In this document: one piece after another, positions 1 through 16,998 of the stretch
Position numbering within the stretch: position 1 is the stretch's first letter
Layout: each line of letters begins with the position of its first letter
Origin: Amycolatopsis rifamycinica
Lineage (GTDB): Bacteria > Actinomycetota > Actinomycetes > Mycobacteriales > Pseudonocardiaceae
DNA length: 64,000 nucleotides
Direction: 5' to 3'
NCBI RefSeq assembly: GCF_000695625.1
Contig: NZ_JMQI01000026.1
Coordinates: forward strand, 1-64,000
Notes under the pieces: generated by a model
Database searches by the model: none
What the model saw: only the letters and a program-made list of their open reading frames with translations
What the model was told of the DNA's origin: nothing
Translations under genes and position numbers: made by a program

Positions 1-5165
<5,165 letters not shown>

Positions 5166-5202
5166 TGCGGGAACTCCCTTCCAGCGGGACGAGGGACCGG
5201 CT

Positions 5203-8200
5203 TCAGACGCCGAGGGCATCGGGGCTCACCCGGTCGGCCAGGACTTCGTCGAGCAGGGCCGCGCGCGCGGCCACGTCGAACGTCGGCGGTTCGGGTTCCG
5301 GCACCCAGTGGCGCCGGCGCGCGAACGGGTACGACGGCAGCGCCACGGTGCGGCGGGCCCCGGCGGGGTGCAGGTCCGCCCAGCCGACGACGCGGCCTTC
5401 GCACCACAGGGCGACGAGGCGGTCGAGGTCGCCCGTGCCCGCCGCGGCCGTCGCGGCCGGGTCCGGGGTGCGGTCCCGGGCCACCGCGGCCCCGCGGGCG
5501 CGCCGCAGGACGCCGGTGTGCAGCCCCGGGCGGGCGGTGCCGTCGAGGAACGCGCCGAGCGCCGCGACGACGTCTTCGACGCTGCCGGCGGCGAACCCGA
5601 GCCGGTGCTCCATCTCCTCGCGGCCCACCTGCAGCGTGAACGCCAGATCCGCGAGGGCGGGCGCGTGGCCGTCGGCCAGGGCGCGCACGAGGAAGTCACG
5701 CAGGTCCCCGGCCCGCGCGCGCAGCCGGTCGGCGTCGCGGGCGGACAGCACGATCGCCTGCGGACCCGCGGCCGGTGCCGGTGCCGGCCGGTCCGGCGGC
5801 GCTTCCACGACGACGTGGGCGTTGACGCCGCCGAAGCCGAAGCTGCTGATTCCGGCGCGCAGCGGCAGTTCGCGCCCGGCCGCGTCCGTCACCGGTGCCC
5901 AGGGGCGCAGCTCGCGCACCACCTCGAAGCCGCTGCCCTCGAGCCGCAGGTGCGGGTTCAGCCGGTCGCAGTGCAGCACCGGCAGCAGCTCGCGGTGGCG
6001 CATCTGCTGCAGCACCTTCAGCAGGCCCGCCAGGCCGGCCGCCGCTTCGGCGTGGCCCATGTTCGCTTTGACCGAGCCCAGCGCCCGGACGCGGCCCGCC
6101 GAGGCGCCGAGGTCCCGGTAGGCCGTGGCGAGCGCGTCGACCTCCACCGGATCGCCCAGCGCCGTGCCGGTGCCGTGCGCTTCGACGTAGCCGACGGTGT
6201 CCGGGTCGATCCCGGCCATCGCCGTCCGCACGACTTCGGCCTGCGCGGCCGCGTTGGGCGCGGTCAGCGACGCGGCCCGGCCGCCGTGGTTCTCCGCGCT
6301 GCCCAGGATCACGCCCCGGATGACGTCGCCGTCGCGCAGCGCGGCCGCCAGCGGCTTGAGCAGCACGGCCGCCGCGCCCTCGGCACGGACGTACCCGTCG
6401 GCGGCCGCCGAGAACGTCTTGCACCGCCCGTCCGGGCTGAGCATCCCGGCCTGTTCCGCCGCGGCGAAGGTGTCCACGCTCAGCAGCAGGTTCACCCCGC
6501 CGGCGATCGCCATGCCGCACCGCCCGGACCGGATGCTCTCCACCGCGCGGTGGAGCGCGACGAGCGAGCTGGAGCACGCGGTGTCGACCGGCTCGCTCGG
6601 CCCGTGCACGTCGAGCAGGAACGAAAGCCGGTTGGCGAGCACGGCGTGCGAGTTGCCGGTCGCGGTGTAGGCCTCGGGCGCGACCCCGCTGGCGTTGAGC
6701 AGGTGGTGGTAGTCGGTGCCGGACACGCCGAAGAAGACGCCGGTGTCCGCGGGCAGCCGGACCGGCGGGTACCCGCCGTCCTCCAGCGCCGTCCACACGG
6801 TTTCCAGCGCCAGCCGGTGCTGCGGGTCCATCAGCTCGGCTTCCAGCCGCGACACGGCGAAGAAGTCGGCGTCGAACCGGTCGACGTCCCGCAGCAGCCC
6901 GGCGAACTTCGGGAAGTCCGCGCGCGCCACGACGTCGGCGTAACGGTCGTCGAACCGGTCGCCCGGGTAGGACGTCACCAGGTCCTCGCCCGCCCGCAGC
7001 CGGGCCCAGAAGGCGTCCGGGTCGTCCGCGCCGGGGAACCGCCCGGCGATGCCGACGATCGCCACCGCGCCGGTGCCGGGTTCGGCGGGCGCGAGTGTGG
7101 CCGTGGCGGGCGCGGTGGCTGTGGCGGGAGTGGCTGGCGCGGCAGACGCGGCAGGCGCGGCGGCCGTGGTGGCCGTGGCGGGGGTGGCCGGCGCGGCAGG
7201 CGTGGCGGGCGCGGCCGCCGTGGTGGCCGTGGTGGCCGCGGCAGGCGCGGCAGCCGTGGCAAGCGCGGCAGCCGTGGCAGCCGTGGCAGACGCGGCGGGC
7301 GTGGCGGGCGTGGCGGCGGACAGGGCCGCCCGTTCCGCCGGTTCCCGTTCCCGCACCTCCCCGGCCAGCTTGCCGACGAGGCCGCGGATGTTGGGGAACT
7401 CGAAGAACACCGACGGGCGCAGGTCGGTCCCCAGCCGCGCGCCGAGTTCGGTGGCCAGCGAAGCGAGCGTGATCGACTCGAAACCGTAGGCGGGGAAGTG
7501 GGTGTCCTCGTCCACCTCGGCCGGGTCCAGCTTGAGCAGCTCGGCGACCGTCTCCCGGACGACGCCGGTCAGCCGGGCGCGGAGGTCGTCGTCCGGGGTG
7601 CCGGCCGGCTCGTCCGGCGGGGGAACCGCGCCGAACCGGGCTCCGGCGAACCGGCCCAGCACCCGGCCGGTGTCGTCGAGCAGGCGGATGTCGAAACAGG
7701 CGTCCCCGGTGCCCTCGACCAGCAGGGCACGGGTGCGGCCGAAGTCTCCGCCGGTCGCCGAGGCGAGCTGCCCGATCGCGGCGTCGGCGTCGCCGGTCAG
7801 GTACTGCACGCCCTGCACGAGCCCGGCGCACACCCAGGCCGGGATGCGCACGCGCCGCGGGGCCGGGTCCTGGCGCCGCGCGGGCTCGGCGACCCGCACG
7901 AGGAGCCGGCCGCCGAGTTCGGCGACGCCTTCGACGACGCGGGCGTACGGCCGCGGATCCACGCCGAGCTCGCCCAGCTTCGCGTAGAAAGCGTCCTGGT
8001 CGAGCGAGAGCAGCGCGGTCACCGCCGGCTCGGTCCCGCCTTCCGCCGCTTCGGCGGGCACCACGTCCGCGCTGAACAGGAGGGTGCCGTCCTCGGCACG
8101 CAGTTCGGCCTGGTGGACGCCGTCCCGCCGGCCCAGCCGCCACTCCAGCTGCCGCTCCTCCGCCGCGGGAGCGGGCAGGGCGCCCCAGCGGGCGTCGCGG

Positions 8201-11200
8201 ACGGCCCACCCGTCCCCGTCGAGACCGGCGACGTCGGCGAAGGCGAGCACGCCGTCCAGCAAGGCGACCGTGGCGTACCGGCGTTCGCGGCGGACCGAGT
8301 AGACGTAGTCGAGCAGGTCGTCGCCGCGCAGCGGCAGCCGGTAGCGGATCCCGCTCAGGTCCGACCGGTTGACGCCGACCCACGGGTGCTCGCGCCGGGT
8401 GAAGGCGAGCGGGCGCAGCACGTCCGGCGCGTCGTCGAAGCCGGGGTACCAGCACCGGACCTTCTCGAACGGGTAGGCGGGCAGCGACAGCTTGGCCGGG
8501 CGGGTGCCCGGCGGCCAGAGCAGGTCCCAATCCACGGCCGCGCCCGCGGTCCAGTACCCGGCCAGGGCCGCGAGGTCGGCCGCGGCGAGCGCCCGCGTCA
8601 CCTCTTCCCCGTCCGGGGGCCGGGACACGCTCATCGTGCTGGAGGTGAACCGGACGCCGCCGGGCATCCGCACGGGGCCGTCCCAATCCACTTCGGACAG
8701 TTCGGCCAGCCGGGCTTCGGCGGCCGCGAGGTCCTCGGCGGTGAACGCCAGCCGGCACGGCAGTTCGTTCTTGCCGGTCTGCAGGGTGTAGGCCAGCGCG
8801 TCCAGGCCCGGCCGTTCGGTGCGCACGTAGGCGTGCAGGTCGCGCAGCACCCGGCCGAGCGCCCGCGGCGTCGTCGCCGAGCAGACCAGCAGCCGCGGCA
8901 CGCCCGCGTCCGGCCGCGGCGCCGGGTTCTCGTGCTCCTCGACGACGAGATGCACGTTCGCGCCACCGGCCCCGATCGAGGTCACGCCGGCCCGCCGGGG
9001 CACCGGCCGCCCGTCGATCACCGGACGGCGCCATTCGGCGCGCTCGTGCTGCACGACGAACGGCGTGTCGGCGAAGTCGATCGCCGGGCTGGCCGGTTCC
9101 GCGTGCAGGGACGCCGCGAGCGTGCGGTGCTTGAGCTGCAGCAGTACCTTCGTCAGCCCGGCGATGCCCGAGCCGGACAGCAGGTGGGCCACGTTCGATT
9201 TGACCGAGCCCAGCGCGCAGAAGCCGCGGTCGGCGGTGTGGCGGCGGAACGCCGTCGTCGCGCCCTTGATCTCGATCGGGTCGCCCAGCGACGTCGCCGA
9301 GCCGTGGCCTTCGAGGTAGCTGATCGTGCGCGCGTCCACGCCGGCGTCGTCGAGCGCCTTTTCGATGGCCCGGGCCTGCTGGGCGGGGCTCGGCACGGTG
9401 AAGCCGTTGCGCACGCCAGCGTTGGTCATGCCGGTGCCGCGGATGACGCCGTGGACGTGATCGCCGTCGGCGATCGCTTCGGACAGGGGCTTGAGCACCA
9501 CCATCCCCACGCCCTCGCCGAGCACGGTGCCGTCGGTGCCGATCCCGTAGCTGCGCAGCACGTCGGCGGTCTTGCTGGTGAAGTGCGCCTGGGACGTCGC
9601 GATGAGGTCGTAGGGGTGCAGCATGAGGTTGATCCCGCCGACGACGGCCATCCGGCACTCGCCGGCCCGGAGCATCCGCACCGCCTGGTGCACGCACGTC
9701 GAGGACGAGGCGCACATCGTGTCCAGGAACATCGACGGCCCGGTGAAGCCGTAGAAGTAGGACAGCATGTTGGCGAACACGCCGATCTCGCTGCCGCTGG
9801 TGGCCGTGCCGCGCACCAGCGCGTTCTGGAACCCGTAGAGGGAGTAGCTGTTGTTCATCGAGCCGACGAGCACGGCGACGTCACCCTCGTAGCGGCGCTG
9901 GATCGTCTCCCGGGAGTAGCCCGCGTCCTCCAGCGCCGTCACGCCGGCCTGCAGCAGCAGCCGGACCTCAGGGGACATCAGTTCCGCCTGCCGCTGGGAA
10001 ATCGCGAAGTAGCGCGGGTCGAACGCGTCGATGTCGCGCAGGAACGTCCCGGTCTTGACGACGGTCTTGCCGGGCACGTCGCGCTCGTCGAAGTAGAGGT
10101 CCTCGTGACGCCACCGGTCACGCGGCACCGGCTCGAAGCTGTGCCGCCCTTCGCTGAGCAGCTCCCAGAACTCCGCCAGCGTGTCGGCACCCGGATAGCG
10201 CCCGGCCATGCCGATCACCGCGATGTCGTGGCTGTCCCGTTCGGCCCGCGGCTCGCTCTTCGCGACCGGGACGGGCGCCGGTGCGGGTGCGGGCTGGGGT
10301 TCCGGCTGGGATTCCGGCTGGGTCTGCGGCTCGGGCTCCGGCTCGGGTGCCGCGCCGAACATCTGCCGCAGCCGGTCGCGGTGCTCGGCCAGCAGGTAGC
10401 CCGCCACGCCGCGCAGGTCGACGTGCTCGAAGAACAGCGTCTTGGGCAGCGAGCCGAAGTCGTCCTCCAGCCGGCTCGTCAGGTCCACGACGACGAGCGA
10501 GTCGATGCCGTAGCGCTCCAGCTTCTCGTCGGGCCGGATGCGCTCCGGGTCCTGCCCGGTCAGCTCGGCGAACAGCCGCCGCAGGTGGTCCTCGGCCCGC
10601 GCGGCGAGCGTGCGGTCATCCACTGTGGACTCCCCCGTCGCCGCCGGAGCCGGACGGACGGCGGGTTCGCCGGTGACCAGGCCCGCGTACCGGCGCAGCT
10701 TCGCCGCCTCCCCGAACAGAACGGCCCGCTGGACGGGCGCGTCGACGCGCAGCGCGCGCTCCAGCGCGGCGAGCGCCACGGGTGTCGGCAGCGCCACGGT
10801 GCCCGTCGTCTTCCGCAGGTAGGCCTCGGTCGCCGCGTCGACCCGCATGCCGCCCTCGGCCCACAGCGGCCAGTCGACGACGCGGACCGTCAGGCCCGAC
10901 GCCCGCGCCGCGTGGGCGTCGAGGAAGGCGTTCGCCGCCGCGTACGCCGTTTGCGCCGCGCTGCCGAACGCGCCCGCGACCGAACCGAACAGCAGCAGGA
11001 AGCCCGCCGCCTGCTCCCGGCAGGCGGCGTCGAGGTGCGCGGTGCCGGCCAGCTTGGGCGCGAGCACCGCGGCGGTCGCCTCCGGCGGCGTGGCCACGAG
11101 GTGGCCGTCGGCGAGCACCCCGGCGGCGTGGAACACCCCGTCGAGGCGGCCGAACCGCTCGCGGATCGCCGCGGCGGCGGCGCGCACACCGCCCGCGTCG

Positions 11201-14200
11201 GTCACGTCGACCGGCTGGTGGTGGATCCGGTCGCCGTAGCGGTCCCGCAGCGCCTCGACCTCGGCGCCGGGAGCCCCGCGGCCGCCGAGCACCACGGTGG
11301 CGCCGTAGCGGTCGCACAGGTGCGCGGCGACCAGCCGGCCCACGCCGCCCGCACCGCCGGTGATCCAGTAGACGCCGCCGGGGCGCAGCAGCGACTCGCC
11401 GCCGTCGGCCACCGGCAGTTCCACGCTCTCCCGCCGCAGGCGCCGCCCGTCCCGGTCGTAGGCGACTTCCACCTCGGCCGCGCCGGCCTCGGCACGCACG
11501 ATCGCCTCGAACCGGCCGGCGTCGTCCGCGCCCAACCCCTCGACGAGCACGAGCTTGCCCCGGACGGCCGGATTCTCCTTGCGCAGCGACTTCAGCACCG
11601 CGGCGAGCGGGGCGTACACGGGGTCGTCCGGGGCGCCCGGGGCGACGACGAGCACGGTCCGGGCCGCCGTCCCCGGCCGGCCGAGCAGGGTGCGCAGGTG
11701 CCGGTAGCAGGCGTCGAACACGGCCGCCGCCTCCGCGGGCGCGGCGGGAGACACGACGGGCAGCGGCAGGACCTCCGCATCCAGCCGGCCCGCAACGGCC
11801 GCGGCGGGCGCCTCGGCCAGGACGGCGTTCAGCACCACCAGCGGGCCTGCGGTGCTGCCCACGGGCGCGGGCGGGGGCGCGGGCCGCCACACCTGGCGCA
11901 CTTCGAGGAGATCGCCCTCGGCCGGCTTCGCCATAGGCGCAGCAACGGCTCCGGCCGCCGACGCGGGCACCCACCCCTGCCGCGCCTCCACCGAGTCGCC
12001 CTCGGCCAGCCTCGTCGCGAGCGCCGGTGCGGGTGCGGGCTGCCGCGCCTCCGGGAGATCACCCTCGAGCGGCTTCGCCATGGGCGCGACCACGGCTCCG
12101 GCCGCCGACGCGGGCCCCCACCCCTGCCGCACCTCCACCGAGTCGCCCTCGGCCGACTTCGCCGCGAGCGCGGGCGCCCACACCTGCCGCGCTTCCACCA
12201 AGTCACCGTCGGCCGGCCCCGCCGCGAGCGCCGGTGCGGACCCCCGCCCCTGCCGCGCTTCCAAGTCACCCTCGGCCGGCTTCGGCGCGAGCGGGCGGGC
12301 GGTGTAACCGCGCAGCCGGGCGCAGAGTGCGCCGTCGTCGCCGTGCACGTCGATGTCCACTTTGGACCCGTCGCTGTTCGCGGGGCGGATCACGGCCCAT
12401 GCGGTGGTGCCGACCGGGGCGTAGAGGGTCAGCTCGTCCAATGCGAACGGCACCGAGGCCGCGGCGGGCCGGCGCCAGCCGCCGGGGCCGTCCGTGCCCA
12501 GGGCGAGGACGGCCTGCAGTGCGCTGTCGAGCACCGCCGGGGGCAGCAGCCATCCGCCGGGTGCCGGCACCCGGATGCGGGCGAGGACCCCGTCCGCGCC
12601 GCGGGAGACCGCTTCGAGCCCGCGCAACGCCGGCCCGTGCTCGATCCCGCTGGCCCGCAGGGCCGCGTAGCCGTCGCCGACGTCGAAGGGCTCGGCGAAC
12701 CGCGCGCGCAGCCCGGCCGGGTCCGCCTGCTCGCCGGAGCTCGACCCGGCCACGAGCCGCCCGGCCGCGTACCGCTCGCCGGACTCGCCGAGGACGGCGA
12801 CGTCGTAGCCGTCACCGGCGGGCACCAGCCGCAGTCGCACAGCGAGCCGTTCGCCGGGCACGGCCAACGGCCGGATCCAGCCGAAGTGGCGCACGCTCGG
12901 GACACCGGGCCCGCCGATGCGCGCCGCGGCGGCGAGGACGAGCCCGAGGACGGCGACGCCCGGCACGACCGGAGTCCCGTTGACGACGTGGTCACCCACG
13001 AAGTCCTGGCCGGCGGTGAAGACCAGCGGGAACGTCCAGCCGCCGCCGGACTCGCGGCCTTCGCCGAGCGACGGGTGGCCGGGCGCCGCAGGATCGAGCG
13101 GCCGGAACCAGAACGGCGTCCGGGCGAAGGCGTACCCGGGCAGGTGCACGCGCCGCCCGGTGGCGGGCCAGGCCGACCAGTCCACGGGCAGGCCGTGCAC
13201 CCAGGCGCGGGCGAACTTCCCGGCCCGGCCCTGCTCCGCCCAGCGCGCCGCCAGTTCGGCCACGTCGGCTTCCTCCAGGCCGGCGGCGAGGGCGCCGTCG
13301 GGGCCGGCCTGCCCGCGCAGGCATCCTTCCGGCTCGGCTTCGCCGCGGGCGACGCACTCGAGCTGCCCGGCCCACCCGGCCAGGTCCGCGGCGCGGAACA
13401 CCACCCGGGCCGGCATCGGGACCCGGCCGTGACGCAGCGTGTGCGCGACGTCGGCGAGCGCGGGCGCCTCGCCCTCGGCCAGGCGCGCCCGAGCCCACGC
13501 GGCCAGCCCGGCGCAGGTTTCGCGCAGCCGCTCATCGTCCATGGCGGACACCGGCAGCCATTCCTCGGTGGCCGGGGCAGCCTCCGCGGACACGCCGCCT
13601 GAGGCAGCCTCCGCCGACACACCGCCCGAGGCAGTCCCCGCCGACACGCCACCCGAAGCAACCTCCGCGGGCACCCCGCCCGGCGCCTCCAGGACCGCGT
13701 GCGCATTCGTCCCGCCGAACCCGAACGAACTGACCGCGGCCCGCAGCGGGCGGTCGCCGTCGGGTGTCCAGCCCGCCGGCCGGTCGACGACGTGGAACGG
13801 TGTGCCGGTCAGCTTGATCAGGGGGTTCAGCCGCTCGAACCCGACGGTGGCCGGCAGCCTGCGGTGCCGCATCGCCGCGATCACCTTGAGGATGCCCGCG
13901 ATCCCCGCGGCGCCTTCGAGGTGCCCGATGTTCGGCTTGACCGAACCGATCCCGCACTCCTGGCCGGTGCGGGTGTCGCCGAGCGCGGCGAACGCCTTCT
14001 TCAGCCCGCGCACCTCGATCGGGTCGCCGACGGGGGTGCCGGTGCCGTGCGCCTCCACGTAGCTCACCGAGGCGGGGTCGATCCCGGCCCGCCGGTAGGT
14101 GTCCACGATCAGCTGCGCCTGGGCGTCCGGGTTGGTCACGGTGAGCGAGTTGGTGCGGCCGCCGTGGTTGGTCCCGACGCCTTTGACGATCGCGTGCACC

Positions 14201-14994
14201 GGGTCGCCGTCGCGCCGCGCGTCCGCCGCGCGCTTGAGCAGCAGGACACCGCCGCCTTCGCCGCGCACGTAGCCGTCGGCCCCCGCGTCGAACGCCCGGG
14301 CGCGCCCGGTCGGGGACAGCATCCCCGCCTTGCTGAACGCGATGAAGTGCCGCGGTGACCAGACGAGGTTCACCCCGCCGGCCAGTGCCAGCTCGCAGTC
14401 GCCGGCCAGCAGGGCCTGGACGGCCTGGTGCACCGCGACCAGCGAGCTCGCGCAGGCGGTGTCGTTGACGACGCTCGGCCCGCGGAAGTCGAAGTGGTGC
14501 GACACGCGGTTGGCGATGATCGCGTACGCCGAGCCGGTCGGGTAGTAGGCGTCGATCCGGTCGTGCTCCTGCTCGACGAGCTCGGCGTAGTCCCAGTGGC
14601 ACACGCCCATGAACACGCCGGTGCGCGAGCCGGCGAGCCGGTCGCCGCGGTAGCCGGCGTCCTCGATGGCGTGCCAGCTCAGTTCCAGCGCCATGCGCTG
14701 CTGGGGGTCCATCAGCCGCGCCTCGCGCGGGGAGACGTGGAAGAAGTCCGCGTCGAAGCACTCCACGTCGTCGACGAACCCGCCCCAGACGCTGCTGGTC
14801 TTGTCGCCGTCGCGGCGCGGGTCGCCGGCGTGGTCGGCGGCGCGCCAGCGCCGCGCGGGGACTTCGCGGATCAGCGAGTGGCCGCCGGCCAGGTTCGCCC
14901 AGAACTCGTCGATGGTGCGGGCGCCCGGCAGCCGCAGCGCCGCGCCCACGATGGCGACGTCGGAACCGGCCGGGTCACCGGAGGGGTGGCTCAT
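5203..14994 (-). CDS. AT-less type I PKS: KS-DH-KR-ACP / KS-B-ACP / KS (glutarimide-forming type)
   Basis: About 3263 residues from ATG 14994, 26 bases after the amidotransferase. Module 1: KS (Cys181 in DTACASS, His316, His358), DH (His669 in [10 protein letters not shown], Asp823 in LDSALQ), KR (Tyr1351 in QTAYAAAN), ACP (Ser1499 in GIDSL). Module 2: an atypical KS (Cys1761 in DTMCASSS, His1897 in [10 protein letters not shown] where HGTGT is usual, NVAH), then about 250 residues (near 2200-2450) with no DH HxxxGxxxxP motif, then an ACP (Ser2507 in GFESITL). I read that middle domain as a branching (B) domain of double-hotdog fold. A final KS (Cys2807, DTACSSS) ends the protein and pairs with the KR of the next gene. 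There are no AT domains; post-KS linkers end in [12 protein letters not shown] or [12 protein letters not shown]. In known glutarimide pathways this arrangement extends and dehydrates an amide-capped starter, adds a malonyl branch to it, and closes the imide ring. Confidence 0.93.
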   Translation of the reverse strand: MSHPSGDPAGSDVAIVGAALRLPGARTIDEFWANLAGGHSLIREVPARRWRAADHAGDPRRDGDKTSSVWGGFVDDVECFDADFFHVSPREARLMDPQQRMALELSWHAIEDAGYRGDRLAGSRTGVFMGVCHWDYAELVEQEHDRIDAYYPTGSAYAIIANRVSHHFDFRGPSVVNDTACASSLVAVHQAVQALLAGDCELALAGGVNLVWSPRHFIAFSKAGMLSPTGRARAFDAGADGYVRGEGGGVLLLKRAADARRDGDPVHAIVKGVGTNHGGRTNSLTVTNPDAQAQLIVDTYRRAGIDPASVSYVEAHGTGTPVGDPIEVRGLKKAFAALGDTRTGQECGIGSVKPNIGHLEGAAGIAGILKVIAAMRHRRLPATVGFERLNPLIKLTGTPFHVVDRPAGWTPDGDRPLRAAVSSFGFGGTNAHAVLEAPGGVPAEVASGGVSAGTASGGVSAEAASGGVSAEAAPATEEWLPVSAMDDERLRETCAGLAAWARARLAEGEAPALADVAHTLRHGRVPMPARVVFRAADLAGWAGQLECVARGEAEPEGCLRGQAGPDGALAAGLEEADVAELAARWAEQGRAGKFARAWVHGLPVDWSAWPATGRRVHLPGYAFARTPFWFRPLDPAAPGHPSLGEGRESGGGWTFPLVFTAGQDFVGDHVVNGTPVVPGVAVLGLVLAAAARIGGPGVPSVRHFGWIRPLAVPGERLAVRLRLVPAGDGYDVAVLGESGERYAAGRLVAGSSSGEQADPAGLRARFAEPFDVGDGYAALRASGIEHGPALRGLEAVSRGADGVLARIRVPAPGGWLLPPAVLDSALQAVLALGTDGPGGWRRPAAASVPFALDELTLYAPVGTTAWAVIRPANSDGSKVDIDVHGDDGALCARLRGYTARPLAPKPAEGDLEARQGRGSAPALAAGPADGDLVEARQVWAPALAAKSAEGDSVEVRQGWGPASAAGAVVAPMAKPLEGDLPEARQPAPAPALATRLAEGDSVEARQGWVPASAAGAVAAPMAKPAEGDLLEVRQVWRPAPPPAPVGSTAGPLVVLNAVLAEAPAAAVAGRLDAEVLPLPVVSPAAPAEAAAVFDACYRHLRTLLGRPGTAARTVLVVAPGAPDDPVYAPLAAVLKSLRKENPAVRGKLVLVEGLGADDAGRFEAIVRAEAGAAEVEVAYDRDGRRLRRESVELPVADGGESLLRPGGVYWITGGAGGVGRLVAAHLCDRYGATVVLGGRGAPGAEVEALRDRYGDRIHHQPVDVTDAGGVRAAAAAIRERFGRLDGVFHAAGVLADGHLVATPPEATAAVLAPKLAGTAHLDAACREQAAGFLLLFGSVAGAFGSAAQTAYAAANAFLDAHAARASGLTVRVVDWPLWAEGGMRVDAATEAYLRKTTGTVALPTPVALAALERALRVDAPVQRAVLFGEAAKLRRYAGLVTGEPAVRPAPAATGESTVDDRTLAARAEDHLRRLFAELTGQDPERIRPDEKLERYGIDSLVVVDLTSRLEDDFGSLPKTLFFEHVDLRGVAGYLLAEHRDRLRQMFGAAPEPEPEPQTQPESQPEPQPAPAPAPVPVAKSEPRAERDSHDIAVIGMAGRYPGADTLAEFWELLSEGRHSFEPVPRDRWRHEDLYFDERDVPGKTVVKTGTFLRDIDAFDPRYFAISQRQAELMSPEVRLLLQAGVTALEDAGYSRETIQRRYEGDVAVLVGSMNNSYSLYGFQNALVRGTATSGSEIGVFANMLSYFYGFTGPSMFLDTMCASSSTCVHQAVRMLRAGECRMAVVGGINLMLHPYDLIATSQAHFTSKTADVLRSYGIGTDGTVLGEGVGMVVLKPLSEAIADGDHVHGVIRGTGMTNAGVRNGFTVPSPAQQARAIEKALDDAGVDARTISYLEGHGSATSLGDPIEIKGATTAFRRHTADRGFCALGSVKSNVAHLLSGSGIAGLTKVLLQLKHRTLAASLHAEPASPAIDFADTPFVVQHERAEWRRPVIDGRPVPRRAGVTSIGAGGANVHLVVEEHENPAPRPDAGVPRLLVCSATTPRALGRVLRDLHAYVRTERPGLDALAYTLQTGKNELPCRLAFTAEDLAAAEARLAELSEVDWDGPVRMPGGVRFTSSTMSVSRPPDGEEVTRALAAADLAALAGYWTAGAAVDWDLLWPPGTRPAKLSLPAYPFEKVRCWYPGFDDAPDVLRPLAFTRREHPWVGVNRSDLSGIRYRLPLRGDDLLDYVYSVRRERRYATVALLDGVLAFADVAGLDGDGWAVRDARWGALPAPAAEERQLEWRLGRRDGVHQAELRAEDGTLLFSADVVPAEAAEGGTEPAVTALLSLDQDAFYAKLGELGVDPRPYARVVEGVAELGGRLLVRVAEPARRQDPAPRRVRIPAWVCAGLVQGVQYLTGDADAAIGQLASATGGDFGRTRALLVEGTGDACFDIRLLDDTGRVLGRFAGARFGAVPPPDEPAGTPDDDLRARLTGVVRETVAELLKLDPAEVDEDTHFPAYGFESITLASLATELGARLGTDLRPSVFFEFPNIRGLVGKLAGEVREREPAERAALSAATPATPAASATAATAAALATAAAPAAATTATTAAAPATPAAPATPATATTAAAPAASAAPATPATATAPATATLAPAEPGTGAVAIVGIAGRFPGADDPDAFWARLRAGEDLVTSYPGDRFDDRYADVVARADFPKFAGLLRDVDRFDADFFAVSRLEAELMDPQHRLALETVWTALEDGGYPPVRLPADTGVFFGVSGTDYHHLLNASGVAPEAYTATGNSHAVLANRLSFLLDVHGPSEPVDTACSSSLVALHRAVESIRSGRCGMAIAGGVNLLLSVDTFAAAEQAGMLSPDGRCKTFSAAADGYVRAEGAAAVLLKPLAAALRDGDVIRGVILGSAENHGGRAASLTAPNAAAQAEVVRTAMAGIDPDTVGYVEAHGTGTALGDPVEVDALATAYRDLGASAGRVRALGSVKANMGHAEAAAGLAGLLKVLQQMRHRELLPVLHCDRLNPHLRLEGSGFEVVRELRPWAPVTDAAGRELPLRAGISSFGFGGVNAHVVVEAPPDRPAPAPAAGPQAIVLSARDADRLRARAGDLRDFLVRALADGHAPALADLAFTLQVGREEMEHRLGFAAGSVEDVVAALGAFLDGTARPGLHTGVLRRARGAAVARDRTPDPAATAAAGTGDLDRLVALWCEGRVVGWADLHPAGARRTVALPSYPFARRRHWVPEPEPPTFDVAARAALLDEVLADRVSPDALGV
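7090..7318 (-). repeat. Ala/Thr/Pro low-complexity linker, minisatellite-like
   Basis: Within the trans-AT PKS, between the second ACP and the third KS (about residues 2555-2635), nearly every codon is Ala, Thr or Pro. The DNA is built from imperfect repeats of GCG/GGC-type triplets (plus strand: gtggccggcgcggcag-like units). This is a flexible interdomain linker that probably changes length by slippage, and a likely assembly problem spot. Confidence 0.8.
11880..12295 (-). repeat. Six-unit degenerate tandem repeat inside the PKS, between DH and KR
   Basis: Residues about 902-1040 of the first PKS repeat a unit of roughly 20-28 residues with the core PAEGDLxEARQxWxPA. Copies include [66 protein letters not shown] and [15 protein letters not shown]; two longer units also share an AGAVxAPMA tail. 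The repeats sit where the structural half of the KR begins, so they lengthen a linker and are not catalytic. Confidence 0.85.
13579..13682 (-). repeat. 27-base minisatellite in the PKS post-KS linker
   Basis: About four copies of a 27-base unit encode [13 protein letters not shown] nonapeptides just after the first KS of the AT-less PKS (about residues 438-472). The reading frame is kept, so copy-number change would only lengthen or shorten the linker. Confidence 0.8.
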
Positions 14995-15020
14995 GAGCAG
15001 TCCTCGTCTTCCGTGCCCGG

Positions 15021-16991
15021 CTAGGCCGGCAGCATGCTGGTACGGCGGTCGGTGACGCGCAGCCCGGAACGCAGCGGCGCGCTGTCGCGGGCCTGCCCGC
15101 GGACGAACCAGTGGTGCAGCCAGAACAGCGAAGCCAGCAAGGTGAACGCCTGGTTCTCCTTGGTGCCGACGCGTTCGGCGGGGCCGTCGAAGACCCGGTC
15201 CACGAGCGCTCGGGTGAACTCGGGATCGAGCACCCCAATCTCGTCCAAAGTGGACCTGTCGGTCAGGAGGTCGCGGTAGTCCGGGCACGCGCGCACGAAC
15301 GCGGCGCTGTCGGTGGCCCGGTAGGGGAACTTGCCCTTGGCGAGGACCCGCTCCGGCAGCACGTCCGCGTAGGCGCGCTTGAGCAGGTACTTCTCGTCGA
15401 ACGGGTCGCCGAAGCGGTGGTTGACCGAAGCGGCCAGCCGCACCACGGCGGGATCGAGGAACGGGCAGCGGTTCTCGACGCCGTGCCCGAGCGCCATCCG
15501 GTCGCCCTGGGTGGACAGCAGGTAGCCGGCCAGCAGGGTGCGGAACTCCAGCCACTGCGCCCGCTGCACGGTGCCGAGCCCGACGTACCCCGGCTCCCCG
15601 GCCACCAGCCGCTGTGCGGGGCCGAACGGGTCGGCCGCCTCACGCAGCAGCCGCACCGCGAACCGGCCGTTCTGGAACCGCATCTGGTGGGTGAACAGCC
15701 CTGGCAGGTGCTCTTCGGTGAACCGCCGGTACAGGCCCAGCAACCGCCGCGCCGCGCCTTCGTCGCTGAAGTGCGGCAGGTACGGGTGGCTGCGCGCGAT
15801 CCGGTCGAGCCGCGCCTGCTCGTCGAGCTCGTCCCAGGCTTCCAGCAGCAGCGCGTCCTTGAAGAGGCCGTAGCCGAGGAAGGCCTCGTCCGCGCCCTCG
15901 CCGCTGAGCACCACCTTGATCCCGGCCTCGCGCACCCGCTCGGCGAGCAGGTACATCGGGACGAACGCGGTGCGGAACGCGGGGACCTCGGCGTGCCGGA
16001 CCGCGGCCGGGAACGCGCCCACGATGTCCTCGTCACGCACCCGCAGGGCGTGGTGGCGGGTCCCGAGCCGCTCGGTGAGCGCCGCCTGCTCGGCCGACTC
16101 GTCGAAGCGGGCGTCCTCGAACTCCACGGAGAACGTCCGCAGGCCGGCGGGCTGCCGCTGCGCGGCCAGGTGGGCGATGATCGAGGAGTCCAGGCCACCG
16201 GAGGCGTAGACGCCGACCTCGACGTCGCTGCGCAGCCGCACGTCCACCGCCGCGGCCAGTTCCGCACGGACCCGCTCGATCGCGGCCGCCTCGGACTCCG
16301 GGGCCGGGCCGGGCGTCAGGTCGAGCTCGGCCCAGCGGCCGCGGTCCACGCGGTCGCCGCGCAGGCACAGGTATTCGCCCATCGGCACCTGCTCGACACC
16401 GCGGTAACCGCTGTGGTCGGGCAGCGGCGTCCAAGTGGCGAAGATTGACGCCAGCTGGGCGGGGTCGAAGGAGAACCGGAACCCCGGGTAGGCGAGGAAG
16501 GCCTTCATCTCCGAGGCGAACAGCCAGCCGTCGCCGTGCCGGGCCACGAACAGCGGGCGCTTGCCGAACCGGTCGCGCACCAGGGTGAGCTCACCGGCCG
16601 CGGAGTCGTAGATCGCGAAGGCGAAGGCGCCATTGAACCGGGACAGGCAGTCTCGGCCCCAGGTCAGCCACGCCTGCAGCACGACCTCGGTGTCGGAGTC
16701 CGTGCGGAACCGGATCCCGCGCGCCCGCAGTTCGCGGCGCAGCTCCCGGTAGTTGTAGAGCTCGCCGTTGTAGCACAGCCACCACCGCCCGTCGGCGCTG
16801 CCGACCGGCTGCGACCCGCTCGCGAGGTCGATGACGCTCAGCCGGACCGTGCCCATGGCGAGCCGGTCGTCCAGGTAGCAGCCCGCCTCGTCCGGGCCGC
16901 GGTGCTCGATCTGGCGGAGCATCCCTTCGATCAGCTCCCGGTGGCCCTCCGGCGACCGGTCGCCGCCGTACACACCGGCGATTCCGCACAT
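15021..16991 (-). CDS. Asparagine-synthetase-like amidotransferase (glutarimide AMT type)
   Basis: The 656-residue protein starts MCGIAGVYGG, so Cys2 is the class II glutamine amidotransferase nucleophile once Met1 is removed. The C-terminal half has the ATP-pyrophosphatase loop SGGLDSS and SGEGADE, as in AsnB. Length and layout fit asparagine synthetase B. The gene lies 7 bases after the discrete ACP and 26 before the AT-less PKS, so a housekeeping role is unlikely. In migrastatin/cycloheximide-type clusters the homologous amidotransferase turns an acyl carrier protein-bound malonyl group into its amide, which later supplies the imide nitrogen of the glutarimide ring. I infer the same role here. 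A free-asparagine synthase is the alternative, but the operon position argues against it. Confidence 0.92.
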   Translation of the reverse strand: MCGIAGVYGGDRSPEGHRELIEGMLRQIEHRGPDEAGCYLDDRLAMGTVRLSVIDLASGSQPVGSADGRWWLCYNGELYNYRELRRELRARGIRFRTDSDTEVVLQAWLTWGRDCLSRFNGAFAFAIYDSAAGELTLVRDRFGKRPLFVARHGDGWLFASEMKAFLAYPGFRFSFDPAQLASIFATWTPLPDHSGYRGVEQVPMGEYLCLRGDRVDRGRWAELDLTPGPAPESEAAAIERVRAELAAAVDVRLRSDVEVGVYASGGLDSSIIAHLAAQRQPAGLRTFSVEFEDARFDESAEQAALTERLGTRHHALRVRDEDIVGAFPAAVRHAEVPAFRTAFVPMYLLAERVREAGIKVVLSGEGADEAFLGYGLFKDALLLEAWDELDEQARLDRIARSHPYLPHFSDEGAARRLLGLYRRFTEEHLPGLFTHQMRFQNGRFAVRLLREAADPFGPAQRLVAGEPGYVGLGTVQRAQWLEFRTLLAGYLLSTQGDRMALGHGVENRCPFLDPAVVRLAASVNHRFGDPFDEKYLLKRAYADVLPERVLAKGKFPYRATDSAAFVRACPDYRDLLTDRSTLDEIGVLDPEFTRALVDRVFDGPAERVGTKENQAFTLLASLFWLHHWFVRGQARDSAPLRSGLRVTDRRTSMLPA

Positions 16992-16998
16992 CCCGGCG

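Noticed and set aside
7090..7318. Possible CRISPR or tandem-repeat array
   Set aside because: Units are irregular, lack spacers and lie in frame inside a PKS linker.
8100..8400. Second dehydratase domain of the PKS
   Set aside because: The HxxxGxxxxP motif is absent and the context after an atypical KS fits a branching domain better.
15021..16991. Housekeeping asparagine synthetase
   Set aside because: It is 7 bases after the discrete ACP and 26 before the PKS, in the exact position of glutarimide amidotransferases.
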